35,932 nt of DNA from Streptomyces olivochromogenes (GTDB taxonomy: Bacteria > Actinomycetota > Actinomycetes > Streptomycetales > Streptomycetaceae). This document shows positions 32,175 through 35,932 of the stretch, piece by piece. Positions within the stretch are counted from its first letter, which is position 1; the number at the start of each line of letters is the position of its first letter. The position numbers and the translations under genes were made by a program. Under the pieces are notes generated by a model that saw only the letters and a program-made list of their open reading frames with translations, was not told where the DNA came from and ran no database searches. Where the stretch lies: NCBI RefSeq assembly GCF_001514115.1, contig NZ_KQ948467.1, forward strand, positions 1-35,932. Reading direction: 5' to 3'.

Positions 32175-33001
32175 GCGAGGCGCCGGTGGGGGAGGGCGTA
32201 TCGTCGGCGTTCGCGGAGCGCCTGTCGAACTGGTTCGGCCGGACCACACAGATTGTCACCGGCGTAGCCGGGTTCTCCTACGCCTTCGGCTGGGTGCTGG
32301 CCGCACGGTTCTACGGCAGTTTCGGGGTGGCGCCAGAGGAGGCCGGCATCTCCTTCAGCTGGCTGGCGATCCGTGCGTTCCTCGTCGGCATCGCGGGTCT
32401 CGCCCTCTTCCTCGGCGCCCGGTGGCTGCTACGCGCGGCCGAACGAGGCCGGACGGTAGTGCACATCGTCCGGAGCCGCGCCATGATCACCCTGCTGATC
32501 TCCGCCAGTTGCGTTGCGGTTGCCACGGTCGTTGCCGTCGCAGCCTGGGCGTCAGCTCGCGGCGGCAGGGCTGGCACGGTCTCGGTAGTCGCCATCCTGG
32601 CCTGCGGCGCGTCGACTGCCCTCGTAATCCTCTGGTTGCGGCCGTCGGGTGTCCGACTCGGCTGGAACAGCAGTCTGTGGCTTCGCGGTGTCGGCGGCGC
32701 GGTGCTGGGGTTCGTCATCGTCGGCCTCGTCCTGTTGCCGTACCGCCTCGGTGATCATCTCGCCGCCGATGTCCGCGAAGGCCGACCGGTGCGCCTTCCG
32801 ATGGCTCTCGGTGTACCGGCCTTCCAGGTGTCCCAGGTCCGGCTCGCCCTTGCCGACGGCTCGAAGCCCGCGACCGATCCGTTGTCGGCACTCGGTTGCG
32901 TTATGCGTCTCGGCGGCAACGGCACAACGTCGATCTACTATGCCAGGAGCCGGGTGCTGCGCATTGCCGACGACAACGTGACCGTGGCGTCACCGTGTTG
33001 A
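32171..33001 (+). CDS. About five-helix membrane protein of the vWA-kinase operon
   Basis: A 276-aa protein starting at the GTG that overlaps the kinase stop (32171-32174). Hydrophobic segments fall at about residues 30-52 (VTGVAGFSYAFGWVLAARFY), 66-87 (LVGIAGLALFLGARWLL), 100-124 (ITLLISASCVAVATVVAVAA), 132-153 (VSVVAILACGASTALVILWL) and 168-189 (GGAVLGFVIVGLVLLPY). The last ~85 residues form a soluble tail (LPMALGVPAFQVSQVRLALA ... LGCVMRLGGNGTTSIYYARS) ending in Cys. I do not recognise the family. Translational coupling suggests it is the membrane sensor or effector of the kinase unit, taking the place usually held by a PP2C phosphatase gene. Confidence 0.75.
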   Translation: MSEAPVGEGVSSAFAERLSNWFGRTTQIVTGVAGFSYAFGWVLAARFYGSFGVAPEEAGISFSWLAIRAFLVGIAGLALFLGARWLLRAAERGRTVVHIVRSRAMITLLISASCVAVATVVAVAAWASARGGRAGTVSVVAILACGASTALVILWLRPSGVRLGWNSSLWLRGVGGAVLGFVIVGLVLLPYRLGDHLAADVREGRPVRLPMALGVPAFQVSQVRLALADGSKPATDPLSALGCVMRLGGNGTTSIYYARSRVLRIADDNVTVASPC

Positions 33002-33200
33002 ACGAGATGGCTGGTACGGACATGCCAGCTGAAGATCAATTGGCCTCCAAGCAAGCACCTCCGTCCCGGCGCCGTTACGCGTGAGACGCCCAAGGCACCC
33101 CAGGGGCGCATCAACGCTGTGCAGGGGAAGGTGAAGACGACCCGAGCGGTCGATCAGGAACGTGCGGTGCTGTGCCACGCACCAGAGTTGAGGGTGCGGA

Positions 33201-33434
33201 GTGTCGTCGTTGTGTGCTGGGGCCCAAAGGGCCGGGATCTTGCTCGTGGGCAGGACCGATACGGTCACTCTCCCGTTTGGAAAAGGCATTCAGCCCGGCT
33301 TCGAGCGGCGGGGGCCTGCCAACGAGTTCGGGACCCGCCACGACTTCGTGTTCCACGTCGACGGCGACCCATCCCGCGAGGTCAGGCTGGCCGTTCGCCG
33401 TTTCCACCTTCGCCTGCTCGGCGCAGACGACTGA
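33201..33434 (+). CDS. Possible small hypothetical protein
   Basis: A 77-codon frame with fairly high third-position GC in its second half (VTLPFGKGIQPGFERRGPAN, FGTRHDFVFHVDGDPSREVR, FHLRLLGADD). It has no recognised family. The first 15-20 codons look non-coding, so an internal GTG near 33246 may be the true start. It could be a gene fragment. The surrounding stretches 33002-33200 and 33435-33771 hold nothing else I can support. Confidence 0.35.
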   Translation: MSSLCAGAQRAGILLVGRTDTVTLPFGKGIQPGFERRGPANEFGTRHDFVFHVDGDPSREVRLAVRRFHLRLLGADD

Positions 33435-33771
33435 GGCGTGCCACGGTCAACACACCGACTGTCGGGCCCCTTCGAGCGAGTGAGATGGCCCAGTTCCTGG
33501 CGCGATGACTTGCAGACACGGAAATTCCCTCCCCGCTCCGTGCACGATGCGACAAACTGATCGCCCGAAATGCCAACCGACGCGCCCAATCGCTCGCCAC
33601 GGCCCTGCCCCCAACGGCTTCCGGGACAACATTGGGGTCCGGGGCGAACTGGTGGCCACGACGGGCGCCGGGACGATCGCCCGGGCTAGGCCGCAGACGG
33701 CGCGACAGAGGTCGACGGCACAACTCCCCGCGGGAGGCGAGGACGAACAACTCTCATCGGAGAAGGAACAC

Positions 33772-34279
33772 ATGAGTCCTCAGGACGTCCCAGACAACCT
33801 GCCCGTTCCCGCACCGCAGACTTCGGTTCAGGTCCAGGCCGCCCGCGCGGATCTGGAGGCATTCGAAGACCTGATGTTCCAGGTGCTGGAAACCTGGGGG
33901 CTGCCCACGGACAACATCATCGTCGCGGCCAAGCAGCGCGAGACCCTCCTCAAGAACACTCCCGACGTTATCGAGGAGCTCACCCCCAAGGAGCGGGCGA
34001 GCGCGCCCTACATCGCCAAGATGATCATGGCGGGCTCGGTCGGGCTGTTCGACGCCGCGCTGAACTACCTCTGGAACGAGACGGTCAACCGGCTGCGGGA
34101 CCACGTCGCCGCCTTTGACGTCGACTACTTCTTCGACCTCGCCGAGGCCGACCCCGCCCGCCGTAAGAACCTCAAAACCCGCGACGACCTCGCCCAGTTC
34201 GACGACTACAAGCTGTTGGAAGCCGCCAACAAGATCAAGCTCATCAGCGACATCGGCTTCAAGCAGCTCACCCACGTTA
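33772..34279 (+). pseudogene. Hypothetical gene cut off by an IS630-family fragment
   Basis: ATG 33772 follows a GGAGAAGGA ribosome site and opens a well-behaved protein: DLEAFEDLMFQVLETWGLPT, NIIVAAKQRETLLKNTPDVI, SVGLFDAALNYLWNETVNRL, AFDVDYFFDLAEADPARRKN, DIGFKQLTHVN. The helical, charged character would suit a HEPN- or abortive-infection-like protein, but I do not recognise it with confidence. At 34279 the frame runs into the antisense of a transposase and becomes nonsense (SRKSSSWARAAC...), so only the first ~169 residues of a longer protein remain. Confidence 0.65.
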
Positions 34280-34790
34280 ACAGCCGTAAATCCTCCAGCT
34301 GGGCCCGCGCGGCCTGCTGGAGGACGGGGTCGGCCTTGTGCCGCAGCGTGTCCCGGGTCCGTTTCCACCGGAACCCGTCGCGGTGGAGCAACTTGGTCAG
34401 CCAGGCCGCCGAGACCCGCACGCCCCGTTCCGCGGCGAGCCAGTCACACAACGCGGCGGCAGTCCAGGTTGGGCCCTGCCGGGCGGACTCGTCAAACAGG
34501 GTGGCCAGCGCCTCGCGGTCCTCACGGGTGACCGCGGACGGGCGGCCCGGGCGTGGGGCATCCGTCAGCGCGTCGAAGCCGCGGGCTGCGAAGCGGTGGA
34601 CCGCACCACGCGCGGTGACGTCGTTGCATTCGAGCAGGTCAGCGACCTCGGGCACGGTCAGGCCGCGTCCCATCGGCCGTATGCACTCCAGACGCAGTCT
34701 GGTGCCCGGCGTGAGATCGTGTGCCCGCAGGCGCTCACGCACCTCGCGCTCCTGATCAGGCGTCAACCCCACACACAGGACCTTCGGCAT
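34280..34790 (-). pseudogene. N-terminal half of an IS630-family transposase
   Basis: From ATG 34788-34790 (PKVLCVGLTPDQEREVRERL) the frame encodes the two helix-turn-helix units of an IS630 transposase: GRGLTVPEVADLLECNDVTA with RGAVHRFAARGFDALTD, then TWTAAALCDWLAAERGVRVS and WLTKLLHRDGFRWKRTRDTL. It breaks at AQLEDLRLLT, before any DDE catalytic residue (relatives have a FLDESG-type motif shortly after). The break coincides with the truncated gene at 34279. DNA binding might persist, transposition cannot. Confidence 0.8.
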
Positions 34791-34858
34791 AGACAACCCC
34801 TCCCCGCCTCATACCCGAACCGCAGCCCCACATCACCGAGGCCGCTCAGTCCCCTCGG

Positions 34859-35350
34859 TCAGGGCATTTCGAGTTCAGGCAAAGAGAAGAAACCGGTGAT
34901 TGCCTCCACAGTCCGTTCCTCGTTGTCATCCCTGTCAAGATCCGCCGGGTCGATCAGGTTCGCCGCCGTGAGGGCGGGCAGCAGTAGGTCGGGCTCCTTG
35001 CCTACCCGGTAGTACGGAGTCTCGAAACTGAAGGCGGTGATCAGTCGTCCATCGCGGAGGTACTGGAACGAGGGGCCATGGGCTTTGGCGAGGCATGGCT
35101 CGATCTCGAATACGACGAGCTCACCGCCGGCCGGGCACAACTGCCCATAATGGGCAAGGTCGTAGTCACCGCTCTCCCAGCTGAGCATGTCGTGCATCAC
35201 CAACCCCCAATCGGTGCCCGTGCCGTACGCGAGTGGCTTTCGCCGCTGGCCGAGGAGTCCTTGCGTGAGCGCGTCCAGCGAGGTCCCCCGAAAGAAGACG
35301 ACGTTGGCTTCCTCGTGGTGCGGGAGCGGGCCATGTATCCAGTGCGTCAT
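34859..35350 (-). CDS. DUF6461-like hypothetical protein
   Basis: A 163-aa protein taken from ATG 35348-35350 (THWIHGPLPHHEEANVVFFR); the frame is open 49 codons further upstream but that part lacks similarity. The blocks VVFFRGTSLDALTQGLLG, TDWGLVMHDMLSWESGDYDL, GELVVFEIEP and ITAFSFETPYYRVGKEPDLL resemble DUF6461-type proteins of Streptomyces, in which a self-contained alpha/beta domain of unknown function recurs in many genomic copies. The tail is acidic (DLDRDDNEERTVEAITGFFS). It is sandwiched between two transposase remnants, so transfer or rearrangement is likely. Family assignment is tentative. Confidence 0.6.
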   Translation of the reverse strand: MTHWIHGPLPHHEEANVVFFRGTSLDALTQGLLGQRRKPLAYGTGTDWGLVMHDMLSWESGDYDLAHYGQLCPAGGELVVFEIEPCLAKAHGPSFQYLRDGRLITAFSFETPYYRVGKEPDLLLPALTAANLIDPADLDRDDNEERTVEAITGFFSLPELEMP

Positions 35351-35512
35351 ACCGGGCACCGTAGAGGAACCCACTGACAAGCCCGCGCAGCCGCGCGCCG
35401 TCGTCAAAACGGCGGCCAGTCGGTCTGCGCCAGGTGCAAGAGCAGGCCTATGGTCGTGGGCCTGGGCGGCCAAAGAATCAGTACTCGACTTCGCCATAAC
35501 CGCTTACTGGTC

Positions 35513-35932
35513 CTAACAAAGCCGTTGTACGTGGCGGTGGGTGATGAGGCAGACGGCGAGTCCGAGGAATGCTTCGTGGATGTCGTCACGCCGTTCCCAG
35601 CGGATGCGCAGGCGGCGAAAGTCGTGCAGCCAGGAGATCGTGCGCCCGACGACGTAGCGGAAGATGCCCAGGCCGGAGCCGTGTGGCTGGTCGTAGCCGC
35701 GGTCGGCCAGCAGTGTGTCGGGGCGTCGGCGAGGTCTGCCGACCAGGCCGGCGACCGCCGGGATCTTGTCGAGCAGGGGCAGGAGCTGGGTGACATCGTT
35801 GTGATTTCCGCCGGTCAGCGTTGCCGCGAGCGGGATGCCCTGCCCGTCGACGATGACGTGGTGCTTGCTGCCCGGACGTCCGCGGTCGACCGGGCTGGGT
35901 CCGCTTTTGGGCCCCGCCGGGCAGCCCTGACG
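35513..35932 (-). pseudogene. IS5-family transposase, internally deleted and cut by the window edge
   Basis: The minus strand reads GCPAGPKSGPSPVDRGRPGS, KHHVIVDGQGIPLAATLTGG, NHNDVTQLLPLLDKIPAVAG and LLADRGYDQPHGSGLGIFRY, then TISWLHDFRRLRIRWERRDD and IHEAFLGLAVCLITHRHV to a TAG at 35513-35515. In intact IS5 relatives about 23 residues (the DKYRRLLxxRGIxPxIARRG type) lie between ADRGYD and HGSGLG; here they are missing in frame, so about 69 bp are deleted next to the second catalytic Asp. The N-terminal part lies beyond the window. The protein is probably inactive. Confidence 0.82.

Overview
The window is high-GC actinobacterial DNA, most likely from a Streptomyces chromosome. The evidence is very high third-position GC, frequent GTG starts, ATGA/GTGA stop-start overlaps, Tat-exported enzymes, and Streptomyces-type families (DUF5987, DUF6083, DUF6085, AfsR-like regulator tails). 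No rRNA, tRNA or CRISPR array was seen. Everything is read from sequence by eye; family names are recognition, not search results.

Layout. (1) 1-2700: a VOC-fold protein, then mobile-element wreckage (frameshifted IS5-family transposase, the C-terminal piece of a group II intron maturase, a degenerate reading frame). (2) 2698-3996: an MFS exporter. (3) 4238-21577: the most coherent block, an island for secreted proteins. It holds a GH25 lysozyme with a peptidoglycan-binding domain and a small secreted Cys-containing protein. A DUF5987 protein with a Tat-like leader is translationally coupled to a GMC/cholesterol-oxidase-like flavoenzyme. Two paralogous Tat-exported metallophosphoesterases follow, with different C-terminal targeting modules (beta-propeller versus two peptidoglycan-binding domains). 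Two tandem ~650-aa helical-repeat regulator-like paralogues without a DNA-binding domain come next, then a secreted beta-helix/FG-GAP repeat protein. (4) 21675-30300: an accessory graveyard. It contains a helicase remnant, an aminoglycoside-phosphotransferase-like gene, an overlapping operon of small integrative-element or phage-type genes ending in DUF6085 (one member has an in-frame amber codon), a membrane-anchored protein, a DUF6083 protein, a Nudix hydrolase, a histidine phosphatase between two IS630-end-like direct repeats, an IS256 remnant and an HNH-nuclease remnant. (5) 30443-33001: a compact operon of a vWA protein, a tail-anchored Ser/Thr-kinase-like protein and a ~5-TM membrane protein, resembling a TerY-P-type signalling unit without its phosphatase. 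(6) 33772-35932: a gene truncated by an IS630-family fragment, a DUF6461-like gene, and an internally deleted IS5-family transposase running off the edge.

How it may work together. The 4.2-21.6 kb island looks like an envelope or extracellular programme: wall hydrolysis, wall- or glycan-targeted phosphoesterases, an exported flavin oxidase and an extracellular adhesin-like protein, with the two regulator-like paralogues as candidate sensors or controllers. The vWA-kinase-membrane operon, set among restriction and helicase remnants, is the best candidate for an under-described stress or defence signalling system.
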